64,000 bases of DNA from Cloacibacterium rupense (lineage in GTDB: Bacteria > Bacteroidota > Bacteroidia > Flavobacteriales > Weeksellaceae), in assembly GCF_014645495.1 (NCBI RefSeq), contig NZ_BMLV01000006.1:1-64000 (forward strand). Reading direction: 5' to 3'. Each line of letters begins with the position of its first letter. Within the stretch, counting starts at the first letter, position 1. Shown here piece after piece: positions 47,802-57,474 of the stretch. Both the position numbers and the translations under genes were made by a program. Under the pieces are notes generated by a model. The model searched no databases. It was given only the letters and a program-made list of their open reading frames with translations, and had not been told where the DNA came from.

Positions 47802-47829
47802 AAAGCCTTTCAGGATTCTGAAAGGCTTT
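47802..47829 (+). terminator. Terminator of the curli assembly operon
   Basis: AAAGCCTTTCAG-GATT-CTGAAAGGCTTT, a perfect 12-bp stem. Nearly the same stem ends the protease operon at 56775-56809. Confidence 0.85.
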
Positions 47830-47872
47830 GCTTGGTAAAAACCATTAATATGTAGAGTGCTGTTGCTGTTTT

Positions 47873-48517
47873 CTATATCATGTTATTCTGCATAGCATAC
47901 CTTACGATTCCTATCGAATTTTTTACATTGAATTTTTGAATTATTTTTTTTCTATGTGTTTCCACCGTATTTATGCTTATAAAAAGTTCTTCGGCTATTT
48001 CTTTACTATTATATCCTTCACAGATAAGCTTTAATACATCAATTTCTCTTGAGGTCAGTTCTTGATATATATTTTGATTCGGTTTGTGATTACCCGTTTC
48101 AAAAAAATCAGAAAATAGTCTTTCTCTAATCGCGGTATCTACATAAATATTACCTTCTACCACAGAAGTGATGCATTTCAAAAGCTCAGAATTGTGAGAA
48201 TTTTTCTCTACAAAACCATTAACTCCGTTTTTGAATAATTTCCTTACTTCCTTAATTTCTAGACCGTCATTTAAAACAATTATTTTTAAATGCTCAAACT
48301 CTCTTCTCAATTCATCCAAAAGAAAATAGGGTTTTGTATTCATTTTGCTTGTCCCAAACAAAATAACATCAGCCTCATTTACTCTTAAAAACTCCATCAA
48401 AAACTCATCATCATTAGAAGTTCCTACGACTTCTAATTCTTGTTGAGAATTAATGAAAAACTGCAGAGTCTCACTGAAAAGCTGCTGCTCTTCGTAGATG
48501 AAAATTTTCGTAATCAT
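47873..48517 (-). CDS. LuxR/NarL-type regulator with atypical receiver, CsgD-like context
   Basis: 214 residues. A receiver-like domain (1-120) and a C-terminal LuxR helix-turn-helix (about 150-205: ELTSREIDVLKLICEGYNSKEIAEELFISINTVETHRKKI). The receiver looks degenerate: the acidic pair is Glu9-Glu10, the phospho-acceptor Asp is Gly55 (DVILFGTSK), and the switch Thr/Ser is Asn83; Lys105 is kept. It is therefore unlikely to be switched by a histidine kinase. Convergent with the curli operon, it is the obvious candidate for a curli regulator similar in role to CsgD, which also has an unorthodox receiver. No partner kinase is nearby. Confidence 0.85.
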   Translation of the reverse strand: MITKIFIYEEQQLFSETLQFFINSQQELEVVGTSNDDEFLMEFLRVNEADVILFGTSKMNTKPYFLLDELRREFEHLKIIVLNDGLEIKEVRKLFKNGVNGFVEKNSHNSELLKCITSVVEGNIYVDTAIRERLFSDFFETGNHKPNQNIYQELTSREIDVLKLICEGYNSKEIAEELFISINTVETHRKKIIQKFNVKNSIGIVRYAMQNNMI

Positions 48518-48714
48518 TTGTGTTCTATGTTTAAAGACAAAATTAAAACTTAAACAACAAAAAAAAAATCAAAACAGCCTCACAACTAAAAAATCATACA
48601 AATTACGTATACACATTTAACATTTCATTAAGATAATGTCTTTATGATAAAAACTTAAACTTTTATAATAAGAAATTCATTATCTAATTAAAATAATAAA
48701 TCATTATAAAAAAA

Positions 48715-48733
48715 ACCGAGACTAAATCTCGGT
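48715..48733 (-). terminator. Terminator of dnaE
   Basis: ACCGAGA-CTAAA-TCTCGGT with a plus-strand A tract on the left, 9 nt past the dnaE stop. The rest of the gap 48518-48714 is AT-rich without a gene. Confidence 0.8.
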
Positions 48734-48742
48734 CACTTATTT

Positions 48743-51700
48743 TTAATTCAAATAAATTTCAAATTTTCCAAATTCATGAATTTTTTCGATGAGTTGATAA
48801 TTAATATTAATGCTTTGCTGCATGGCTCTAGCTTCTATAAAACTATTATCCAAAGGATTTTTGAGGTAAACATTCAGTTTATGTTCGCCTTTTTCTGCTA
48901 ATAATTGGGTTTTAAAAAATTCTAAATCCGTTTTATTAATTTCATTGATAGGAATGACCAAAGAAAGTGATTTAGCATACTTTTCGAAAGCATCTTTTAA
49001 ATCTAAAATATCAGTAACGTTGGTAAAAACTCTTCCTTCTGAACCTTGCGTAAACTTCATCTTCACAATTACAAAACGGTCTTTAGCAATTTTTTCACGG
49101 AGTTTCATATAATCTCTATCTCCCAATCTGAAGCTGTAACTTCCTGTATAATCTTCAAGGGTAATAAAACAGATTTTTTCTCCAGAATTTTTCCCATCTC
49201 GCAAAACCATTTCCGTAATCAAACCAGAAACCGTGTATTCTCTAGCATTATCAAACTGTTTTTGTCTTTCTTTCCAATCTTTTGGCGCTTCAAAAAGATT
49301 TCCCGCAGGAAATGCCTGTTCTTTATAAGCATCTACTTCATCCAAATTCAAGAAATTGAAATTTCCCTTCGGCTCAGCTCTTTTCAGAGGTGTTTCTTCT
49401 ACCAATTCATCTTCCTCAGAAACTTCTAGACTTAAATCAATTTCTTCATCATCTGCTTCTTCTAAAATTTTAGAAGCGATATCGTTTTGATGTTCAACAT
49501 CTTCTTTCTTTTTGTCATCTAGAACAAAATTTCTAGAAAATTCGCCATTCACAAACTGATATTGGAATTTATATTCATCTAAAGGATGCGCTGATAGATA
49601 GAAACCAATGATTTCTTTCTCACGGTTCAGTTTATGCATATTTTGCCATTCTGCACAAGGTAAAAGTTTTGGTCTTTCGATTTGAACTTCATCTGCAAAA
49701 TCAGCAAAAAGTGAATTTTCCACCGAATTTTTATTATCTTGGAACGATTGCCCATAACGCAAAAGCCTTTCTATATTGGTTCTTCCTGCATTATCTACAT
49801 CAAAATATTGCGCTCTGTGATAAGTATCTAATTCATCAAAAGCACCAGCAATTACCAAACTTTCCACTACTCTTTTATTAACTTGCGATGAAGGCATTCT
49901 TTCAAAAAAATCATAAATATCTTTGAATCTTCCGTTCTGCCTTTCCAAGTAAATCGCTTCAGAAGGCGCTTCTCCCATTCCTTTTATTGCTCCCAAACCA
50001 AATCTGATTTGCCCTTTTTCGTTCACCGCAAACTGAAACTGAGATTCATTAACATCTGGTCCCAAAACATCTACTCCAATCGTTCTACAATCTTCCATAA
50101 AAAGCGTAATTTGCTTGGTATTGTTGATGTTATTACTCATTACACTCGCCATATATTCCGCTGGATAATTGGCTTTTAGATATGCGGTATGATACGCAAT
50201 TAAGGCATAACAAGTGGAGTGAGATTTGTTAAACGCATATTCTGCAAACGCTTCCCAGTCTTTCCAGATTTTATTGAGTTTTTCTTCGTCTAGATTATTT
50301 TTCTTACCACCTTCTAGAAATTTCGGGTACATTTTATCCAGAACGTCTTTCTGCTTTTTACCCATTGCTTTTCTCAACGTATCGGCTTCACCTTTAGTGA
50401 AATTCGCCAATTTCTGAGAAAGCAACATCACCTGCTCCTGATAAACCGTAATTCCGTAGGTTTCTTTTAAGTATTCTTCTGTTTCTGGTAAATCGTACAC
50501 AATTTCCTCTAAACCGTGTTTTCTATTGATGAAATTAGGGATGTATTTTATTGGTCCCGGTCTATACAAAGCGTTCATCGCAATTAAATCTGCAAAAACC
50601 GTAGGTTTCAGTTCACGCATATATTTCTGCATTCCCGCACTTTCGTACTGGAAAATCCCAATCGTTCTTCCTTCTTTAAAAAGTTCGTATGTTTTTTTAT
50701 CATCCAACGGAATTTCATCGGTATTGATTTCAATTCCGTGACGTTGTTTGATGAGTTTTATCGCGTCTTTGATAATGGTCAAAGTCCTTAAACCTAAAAA
50801 GTCCATTTTTAGTAAACCAGCACTTTCTGCAACAGAGTTATCAAACTGAGAAACCAAAATTCCTGCATCTTTCGCAGCAATAGAAATCGGAACTAAATTC
50901 GAAATATCTTCTGGCGTAATAATCACACCGCAAGCGTGAATTCCTGTATTTCTGATGCAACCTTCCATTTTTTGCGCCGAAGCCAAAACTTGATGACGAG
51001 AATCACTCGGATTGGCTAAAATGGCTTTCATTTCTTCGGCTAAAGGTTTATCTTCTGGCTTTAATTTTTCTGGCTTGTTGAGAACTTTCGCAATATTCAT
51101 TCCCGGACTTTCAGGAATCAATTTCGCAATGGCATTGGTATCAGGAATGGAAACATCCAGAACTCTTCCCGCATCTTTAATGGCAGATTTCCCTCCCAAA
51201 ACAGAGTACGTAATAATCTGAGCCACGTTCATTTGTCCGTATTTTTCAATTACCCATTTTATGATGGCATCTCTTCCTTCATCATCAAAGTCGATATCAA
51301 TATCGGGCATCGAAATACGCTCTGGATTCAAGAAACGCTCAAAAAGTAAATCATATTTAATAGGATCTACATTGGTAATCCCGATGCAATATGCAACGGC
51401 AGAACCTGCCGCAGAACCACGACCAGGCCCAACTGAAACGCCCATTTTTCTAGCTTCGTTACAGAAATCCTGAACAATCAAAAAGTAACCAGGATAACCT
51501 GTATTGGCAATAACTTCTAGTTCAAAATCTAATCTTTCTCTGATTTCATCGGTAATTTCTTCGTATTTTTTCTTTGCACCTTCATACGTGAGATGTCTTA
51601 AATAGGCATTTTCGCCACGTTTTCCTCCGTCTTTTTCATCTTCTTCACTTTGAAATTCTTCAGGAATATCAAATTTTGGAAGCAAAACATCACGCTTTAA

Positions 51701-53344
51701 AGTATAAGGTTCAAATTTTTGTAAAAATTCAGTATAAGCTTCGAAAGCATCTGGAAACTGACGAAAAGTTTTCTTCAATTCCTCAGGATTTTGAATAAAA
51801 TAATGGTCATTTGCCAATCCTTTTCTTTTCCCAAAACCTTTACCAATTGGTGTAGAAACTCTCTCTCCGTCTTTGATGCAGGTGATGATATCTTGAATTT
51901 TAGAATCTTCTTTCTTGGTATAAAAAGTTTCGTTTTGCGCCAAAATCTTCACCTCGTGTTTATCTGCCAAATCGAGTAAAACTTCGTTTAAATGCTCTTC
52001 GTCTGGTAAATCGTGGTTTTGAATTTGAACATAGAAATCATCTCCAAACTGCTCTTTCCACCAAAGGAAAACCTCTTCACCTCTTTGTTCACCAAAATTG
52101 AGAATCGCATTCGGAACATCGCCGTAAATCCCTGAAGTTACTGCTATTAAATCTTCTTTAAATTCTGCAATTTGCTTTTTAGAAATTCTTGGAACTCCTG
52201 CATAAAAACCGTTGGTAAAACCTAAACTAGAAAGTTTGGCTAAATTTTTATAGCCTTTGAAATTTTTTGCCAAAAGAACCACATTTGTTCTTCTATCGGG
52301 ATCATCTTTGGTAAATTGTTTTTGCTCTGGTCTTTCTGAAATATAAAATTCACAACCCAAAACAGGAATTAATGGAGTTTTGGTAAACTCTTCGCCTTTT
52401 TCTTCGGCTTCGGCTTTTTTCTTTTTAATATCTCCATTGTATTTTTCAACTTCCGAAACAAATTTAAAAGCACCCATCAAATTTCCTAAATCCACCATTC
52501 CAACTGCTTTGAAATCGTTTTCAGCAGCAGCTTTTATCAATTCATTGAAATGAGAGGTTGCGGAAAGCGTAGAGTAAATGGTGTGATTATGAAAATTGAA
52601 ATAATCGCCTATCTCTACCTCATCTGTATCGCCAAAATCTACCGTAGATTTTTTCTTTTTAGAATCTGCAACTTGTCTTCTGATAACAATATCAAAAGGT
52701 TTTATGGGTTCACTCCAAATTTTCTGGAAATTTTGAAATTGCTCATCATTCCAAAGCATTTTTTCTGCTGGAATAATGCGTTGCCTTGCCATTTCGAAGA
52801 AAATCTGCGCCGTTGCATTGACGTCGGCTGCTGCATTATGCGCTTCATCAAATTGATAACCGTACAACTTCTCAAAAAGTTCACCCAATTTTGGAGATTT
52901 ATACCTTCCTCCTCTTCCTCCTGGTAGAGCACAAAAATCGGTACCCAATTCCATCGTATCAGCTTTGGGAATTTCTTGAAGATTATTTTCAATTTCTTTT
53001 CTAAAAAATTCTGCTCCTACAATATTGTAATCAAAAATAATATTGTGTCCGACTCCTACTTTGGTTTTTTCTAATGCTTTTTTAAATTCTTCTAACACCC
53101 AAGCCAAATCTTTACCTTCTTCCATCGCCATTTTGGTAGAAATTCCGTGAATTCTAGTCGCATTGAAGGGGATGTCATAACCTTCTGGTTTTATGATATA
53201 GTCTTGATTTTCAATTAATTTACCATCTTCACCGTGCAATTGCCAGGCAATCTGCACCATTCTAGGCCAATTATCTGAATCTGAGAGCGGTGCGTTAAAA
53301 TTCTGTGGTAAACCTGTGGTTTCAGTATCAAAAACTAAGTACAT
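48743..53344 (-). CDS. dnaE: DNA polymerase III alpha subunit with fused N-terminal 3'-5' exonuclease
   Basis: Replicative polymerase of 1533 residues. Residues 1-185 form a DnaQ-like DEDD exonuclease (motif I FDTETTG with Asp6 and Glu8; motif II around VGHNIIFDYN; motif III HNAAADVNAT). A PHP domain begins near 250 (FNFHNHTIYSTLSATSHF). The polymerase palm carries PDIDIDF, with the metal-binding Asp681 and Asp683; fingers, the tandem HhH and the OB-fold (about 1320-1420) follow. The longer length compared with E. coli DnaE (1160) is due mainly to the exonuclease. This architecture is the norm in Bacteroidota and puts proofreading in the same chain. Confidence 0.96.
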   Translation of the reverse strand: MYLVFDTETTGLPQNFNAPLSDSDNWPRMVQIAWQLHGEDGKLIENQDYIIKPEGYDIPFNATRIHGISTKMAMEEGKDLAWVLEEFKKALEKTKVGVGHNIIFDYNIVGAEFFRKEIENNLQEIPKADTMELGTDFCALPGGRGGRYKSPKLGELFEKLYGYQFDEAHNAAADVNATAQIFFEMARQRIIPAEKMLWNDEQFQNFQKIWSEPIKPFDIVIRRQVADSKKKKSTVDFGDTDEVEIGDYFNFHNHTIYSTLSATSHFNELIKAAAENDFKAVGMVDLGNLMGAFKFVSEVEKYNGDIKKKKAEAEEKGEEFTKTPLIPVLGCEFYISERPEQKQFTKDDPDRRTNVVLLAKNFKGYKNLAKLSSLGFTNGFYAGVPRISKKQIAEFKEDLIAVTSGIYGDVPNAILNFGEQRGEEVFLWWKEQFGDDFYVQIQNHDLPDEEHLNEVLLDLADKHEVKILAQNETFYTKKEDSKIQDIITCIKDGERVSTPIGKGFGKRKGLANDHYFIQNPEELKKTFRQFPDAFEAYTEFLQKFEPYTLKRDVLLPKFDIPEEFQSEEDEKDGGKRGENAYLRHLTYEGAKKKYEEITDEIRERLDFELEVIANTGYPGYFLIVQDFCNEARKMGVSVGPGRGSAAGSAVAYCIGITNVDPIKYDLLFERFLNPERISMPDIDIDFDDEGRDAIIKWVIEKYGQMNVAQIITYSVLGGKSAIKDAGRVLDVSIPDTNAIAKLIPESPGMNIAKVLNKPEKLKPEDKPLAEEMKAILANPSDSRHQVLASAQKMEGCIRNTGIHACGVIITPEDISNLVPISIAAKDAGILVSQFDNSVAESAGLLKMDFLGLRTLTIIKDAIKLIKQRHGIEINTDEIPLDDKKTYELFKEGRTIGIFQYESAGMQKYMRELKPTVFADLIAMNALYRPGPIKYIPNFINRKHGLEEIVYDLPETEEYLKETYGITVYQEQVMLLSQKLANFTKGEADTLRKAMGKKQKDVLDKMYPKFLEGGKKNNLDEEKLNKIWKDWEAFAEYAFNKSHSTCYALIAYHTAYLKANYPAEYMASVMSNNINNTKQITLFMEDCRTIGVDVLGPDVNESQFQFAVNEKGQIRFGLGAIKGMGEAPSEAIYLERQNGRFKDIYDFFERMPSSQVNKRVVESLVIAGAFDELDTYHRAQYFDVDNAGRTNIERLLRYGQSFQDNKNSVENSLFADFADEVQIERPKLLPCAEWQNMHKLNREKEIIGFYLSAHPLDEYKFQYQFVNGEFSRNFVLDDKKKEDVEHQNDIASKILEEADDEEIDLSLEVSEEDELVEETPLKRAEPKGNFNFLNLDEVDAYKEQAFPAGNLFEAPKDWKERQKQFDNAREYTVSGLITEMVLRDGKNSGEKICFITLEDYTGSYSFRLGDRDYMKLREKIAKDRFVIVKMKFTQGSEGRVFTNVTDILDLKDAFEKYAKSLSLVIPINEINKTDLEFFKTQLLAEKGEHKLNVYLKNPLDNSFIEARAMQQSININYQLIEKIHEFGKFEIYLN

Positions 53345-53448
53345 TCTTTAGAAAATTTGTTCAAATTTAATCGAAATTAGTTAATAAAAAAATAGAAAAA
53401 AGAATTTAGAATTATCAAATTATTTAATAGAATTTTATTTGATATCAA

Positions 53449-53456
53449 TATATTTG
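53449..53456 (+). promoter_or_regulatory. -7 box of the subtilase operon
   Basis: TATATTTG, 16 nt before the ATG at 53473. No -33 TTTG at the usual distance. Confidence 0.4.
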
Positions 53457-53472
53457 CAGAAATACTTAACAA

Positions 53473-56034
53473 ATGAAAAAAACAGTACTATTTTTTTTGG
53501 GGGTAGCATCTCTTTATGTAAATGCACAAAATAATGAAAAATTACAAAAGAACTTTAGAGATGAGAACATCAACAACCAAAAGAAATTTGAACGTTACAT
53601 TAAAAACATCAACACTAAACTATCAGAAACACAAATTTCTGAAATGAAAAGTAAATTAGCTGGATTCGCTGGTAACATTCCTCTTTTTCTTACAGGTGAC
53701 GACACCAGAGCCAATGCTAGTGCTAATATAACTCCTTTACAAAATGGCACCTTTTTAACTGGAACTAATATCACAGGTTCTGGCCTTAATATTCTAGTAA
53801 TGGATGGGGGAAGAGTTTTTGACAAACACAGAGAATTCGGAGCTGATGCTTCAGGTATAGTTACCAATCCTAGAATTTTTGACAAAGAAAATGGTAATAC
53901 CTCTTACTCTAACCATCCTACTAACGTAGCAGGTATTATCGGTGCTATTGGATATGGTAATTTTACTACTTATGGAAACGCTGCAGCAAAAGGAGTTTTA
54001 CCAAATGTGACAATTGACAGTTACGCTTTTACTACTACAACATCAGGCACAAATTACCAAAAACTTGAAGCGGCTAATGCAAATATATCTAATCATTCTT
54101 ACGGAATTAATTTAGGCTGGAATTATGTTTCTTCTACCAGCACTACCTACCCTGAAATTGGTTACTATTGGATAGGAAACTATGAACTAAATCACAAAGA
54201 CACTTACAATGGCAGTTATTACACCCAAGATGCTAATTTTGATAAAATTGTCTATAAAAACCCTAATCAAATTGTAATCAAATCAGCTGGTAATTATTTT
54301 GGCACTCACCCTAGCGAAGACCCTACTAAACCAAAATTTAAATATGATAATGCAACCGATAAATATGTTCCATTTGCTGATAGTGATGAACTTCCTCCTG
54401 CTAATTGTAGTCAAGGATACAATTGTATAGGCTGGGGGTCACTTGCAAAAAATATTATAGTAGTAGGCGCTGCCGACCAATTAACAACAGTTGATAATCT
54501 ATATACTAATTCTACTGATGTCGTAAAATCTGATTATAGTAGTGCAGGTCCAAGAAAGGATGGTGCTATAAAACCTGACATATCTGCTGTTGGAACTAAC
54601 ATGCTAATAGCTGGCTACGAAAATGACACTAAATATAACAGTTATTATGTAGGAAGCGGAACATCTTATTCTGCACCAGTAATTTCTGGAATAGCAGGAG
54701 CTATTACACAAGTTAACAGAAGCATCACAGGAAACTCTAGCTTCACCTACAAGGCTGATGAAATGAAAGCGCTTCTTATTCACTCAGCTAATGAAGCAGG
54801 TAGCAATCCTGGTCCTGATGTATGGTATGGTTGGGGGTTTGCAGATGCAAAAAAAGCAGCTCAAATAGTAGTTGACAAAAATAATAACAAAGTTATTTTC
54901 GAAAGAAACTTATTAACCTCAGGTGTAAAATTCACTAAAGAGATTACTGCAAACGGAACAGAACCTCTGAAAGCTACTATTTCTTGGGTAGATCCTGCTG
55001 GTATACCTTTTACCTCAGATAATGATTTACAAAACAATACCTCTTCTAAGTTAGTAAATGATATAGATTTAAGAATCATCGATACAACAAACAATACCAT
55101 ATATTATCCTTGGAAATTAAATGCTATAAATCCTATGGCAGCTGCTACTCAAGGAGATAACACGGTTGATAATGTAGAACAAGTCTTATTAAATACTCCT
55201 GTAGCTGGAAGAAAATATAGAATTGAAATTTCAAATAAAGGAACTCTTGTTGATGATGGTGGTACAGCTTCACCTCAGAATTACGCACTTATAGTAACTG
55301 GCTTAGAAGCATCTAATCTAGCTGAAATTGCTTTTAACAATTTTAACATTGAAGCAAAATCAGAAACTTGTTCAGGCAAAAACAATGGAGAAATTAATAT
55401 CTCGGCGAATCAATCATTCAATTATTCAGCAAAAATTAACAATGGCAACTCCCTGAGCTTTACCAATAACAAATTGAATATTGCAAATTTGGCTCCTGGC
55501 AATTATTATGTTTGCATCTCTGTGGCTAGCATTAATTATGAACAATGCTTCAATATTACCATTCCTAAAGGGGTTACCGCCAGTGCAAGAATTGCTACCA
55601 ACAGCACGTCTAATTTAATTTCTGTAAATGTAGAACAAGGAACCGCTCCTTTTAAAATTTTTGTAAATGGAATTCAAAAACTAGAAACCACAGACAATAA
55701 TTTTTCTATTGAAGCTAGTCAAGGAGATTTAATAGAAGTTAAAACCGCTCTAGCCTGTGAAGGTATAGTTTCTAAAAAAATAGAATTATTATTAGATAAA
55801 GCAACCGCATATCCTAATCCTGCAAAAGACTTTGTTTATATTACCATCCCATCTTCTAAAAAAGAAGTAGAAATTGAATTATATGCTGCTGATGGTAAAT
55901 TAGCTAGTAAACAATTATATACCGTATCAAATGGTGAGGCTAAAGTAGATGTATCAAAATTAAATGATGGTATTTACATCGCAAAAGTTTCTTTGAAAAA
56001 CCCAGTAAACATTAAAATCATCAAAAAACAATAA
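53473..56034 (+). CDS. S8 subtilisin-like serine peptidase with T9SS type A sorting domain
   Basis: 853 residues. Signal peptide (1-18), short pro-region, S8 catalytic domain (about 100-460) with Asp111 (VMDGG), His148 (SNHPTNVAG) and Ser398 (GTSYSAP); the oxyanion Asn is probably in SAGNYF. A beta-sandwich P/PA-like domain follows (about 475-620), one or two small beta modules, then a C-terminal T9SS sorting domain (about 780-853: AYPNPAKDFVYI ... VSKLNDGIYIAKV). It is thus secreted or surface-anchored by the type IX system. Followed after 6 nt by a lipoprotein gene. Confidence 0.94.
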   Translation: MKKTVLFFLGVASLYVNAQNNEKLQKNFRDENINNQKKFERYIKNINTKLSETQISEMKSKLAGFAGNIPLFLTGDDTRANASANITPLQNGTFLTGTNITGSGLNILVMDGGRVFDKHREFGADASGIVTNPRIFDKENGNTSYSNHPTNVAGIIGAIGYGNFTTYGNAAAKGVLPNVTIDSYAFTTTTSGTNYQKLEAANANISNHSYGINLGWNYVSSTSTTYPEIGYYWIGNYELNHKDTYNGSYYTQDANFDKIVYKNPNQIVIKSAGNYFGTHPSEDPTKPKFKYDNATDKYVPFADSDELPPANCSQGYNCIGWGSLAKNIIVVGAADQLTTVDNLYTNSTDVVKSDYSSAGPRKDGAIKPDISAVGTNMLIAGYENDTKYNSYYVGSGTSYSAPVISGIAGAITQVNRSITGNSSFTYKADEMKALLIHSANEAGSNPGPDVWYGWGFADAKKAAQIVVDKNNNKVIFERNLLTSGVKFTKEITANGTEPLKATISWVDPAGIPFTSDNDLQNNTSSKLVNDIDLRIIDTTNNTIYYPWKLNAINPMAAATQGDNTVDNVEQVLLNTPVAGRKYRIEISNKGTLVDDGGTASPQNYALIVTGLEASNLAEIAFNNFNIEAKSETCSGKNNGEINISANQSFNYSAKINNGNSLSFTNNKLNIANLAPGNYYVCISVASINYEQCFNITIPKGVTASARIATNSTSNLISVNVEQGTAPFKIFVNGIQKLETTDNNFSIEASQGDLIEVKTALACEGIVSKKIELLLDKATAYPNPAKDFVYITIPSSKKEVEIELYAADGKLASKQLYTVSNGEAKVDVSKLNDGIYIAKVSLKNPVNIKIIKKQ

Positions 56035-56040
56035 CAAGAG

Positions 56041-56754
56041 ATGAAAAACAATATTCTAAAATTAATTATCCCAAGTTTAATCATAATTTCTTGTAGTGGT
56101 AGTGGTGGAAACGGCGGAGGCGTAGATCCTACTCCTACTCCAACACCTAATTCTGCTCCTACGGTTCCTAGTTTGATATCACCTACCAACCAAAGCCTTT
56201 GTATTAGCAATGCGTTAACATTCAATTGGAACACCTCTACAGACGCACAAAATGATGCCATTACATACCAAATACAAATTGCTACTGACAATCAATTTAC
56301 CCAGATAATCAATAGCTCTACCGTAAACTCTACTTCTTATACATTTACTTTAGATAAAGGAAAAGCTTACTATTGGAGAGTAAAGGCTATCGATAGCAAA
56401 AATGCTTCTAGTGAATTTTCCACTACAAATAGTTTATACACCGAAGCAAACGCCACAACCAACCATTTGCCATTTATGCCTCAATTGGTAAAACCTGCTC
56501 AAGACACTAATGTCAATACCACAGTAGATTTAGAATGGAATGCATCAGATGTTGACACATCAGATGTTTTGAGTTATGATATTTATTGGGGAACTAGCAA
56601 AACCAATCTTACAAACTCAAAAACCAATGTTTCGACCAAAACCACACAAATTACTGGCTTACAAGCTACTACTACTTACTTCTGGAGAGTGGTGGTAAAA
56701 GATAACAAAGGTGGAGAAACTATTGGCCAAATATGGAGCTTTAAAACCAATTAA
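56041..56754 (+). CDS. Lipoprotein with two FN3-like modules
   Basis: 237 residues. Lipoprotein signal (LIIISC, Cys19) followed by a Ser-Gly-rich stretch and a TPTPTP spacer, then two fibronectin-III-type modules (about 39-134 and 142-237), each with an F-W-N/L-E-W-N core and YYWRV / YFWRV at the end. Same module type as in the curli-operon lipoprotein (YFWQI). Starts 6 nt after the subtilase gene; it may hold the protease or its substrates at the surface. Not otherwise recognised. Confidence 0.78.
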   Translation: MKNNILKLIIPSLIIISCSGSGGNGGGVDPTPTPTPNSAPTVPSLISPTNQSLCISNALTFNWNTSTDAQNDAITYQIQIATDNQFTQIINSSTVNSTSYTFTLDKGKAYYWRVKAIDSKNASSEFSTTNSLYTEANATTNHLPFMPQLVKPAQDTNVNTTVDLEWNASDVDTSDVLSYDIYWGTSKTNLTNSKTNVSTKTTQITGLQATTTYFWRVVVKDNKGGETIGQIWSFKTN

Positions 56755-56774
56755 AACCTAATCAAAAACTATTG

Positions 56775-56809
56775 AAAAAGCCTTTCAGAAAATCTCTGAA
56801 AGGCTTTTT
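56775..56809 (+). terminator. Terminator of the subtilase operon
   Basis: A perfect 15-bp stem (56775-56789 with 56795-56809) ending in a T tract, nearly the same as the curli-operon terminator at 47802. Confidence 0.9.
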
Positions 56810-57474
56810 ACATATTAATCCTAAATTTTATTCTTTTTAATTCTATCTAACCTCATAGATAGGATAATAATTTTCTTAATAACAAAACGATGATAATTAC
56901 TCCTACATTCAATTCAGCAATCATGACTTATAAAATGAAAACTTTTCAATCAAGATAAAAATGACAATCCGAAGTCAACCAAAACTTCACTGTATAAATA
57001 AAAGGGAAGAAAAACAATCCTCTTTATCTTGTAAACAAACATTTAAGAAAAGTTAAAAAAAATCTCAAAATATTGAAAAAACAATACAGAAAAATATAAT
57101 TGCAACAATGTTAAAATCACAAAAAATTTTTCAATAAAAGAACAAAATATGAGCAAAATGAGAACAGAAGATTACCTGTAGTAAAATCTATTCATTGTTC
57201 TTTCATAAAGAAAAATTAAAAAAATATATTCTGATTGTTTCTTCTAAAAAATAAAAACTATTTCGTCAAAAATCACCTCTCTGAGTAAAAGCAATCATCC
57301 ATCGTTTTTGTTTCAATAACCAATTATTGTTTATTACCCGAGACAAATATAAGGCGTTTTATTCTAAATATGCAAATTTAAACAAACACCCCCTATTAAA
57401 ATTAACATTAAATTAATATTTATATGTTTTTTTTCAATACACCCCTATTAAAAATAGGGGTGTGTAACAAATAT
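56810..57474. other. Gene-free gap of about 0.7 kb with duplicated ACACCCC motif
   Basis: Very AT-rich; I see no open frame worth calling. Two related stretches, ACACCCCCTATTAAAA at 57386 and ACACCCCTATTAAAAA at 57439, lie 53 nt apart; the second is the left arm of a hairpin ACACCCCTATT-AAA-AATAGGGGTGT (57439-57463) at the end of the second efflux operon. It lacks a T tract in the minus direction. Confidence 0.5.
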
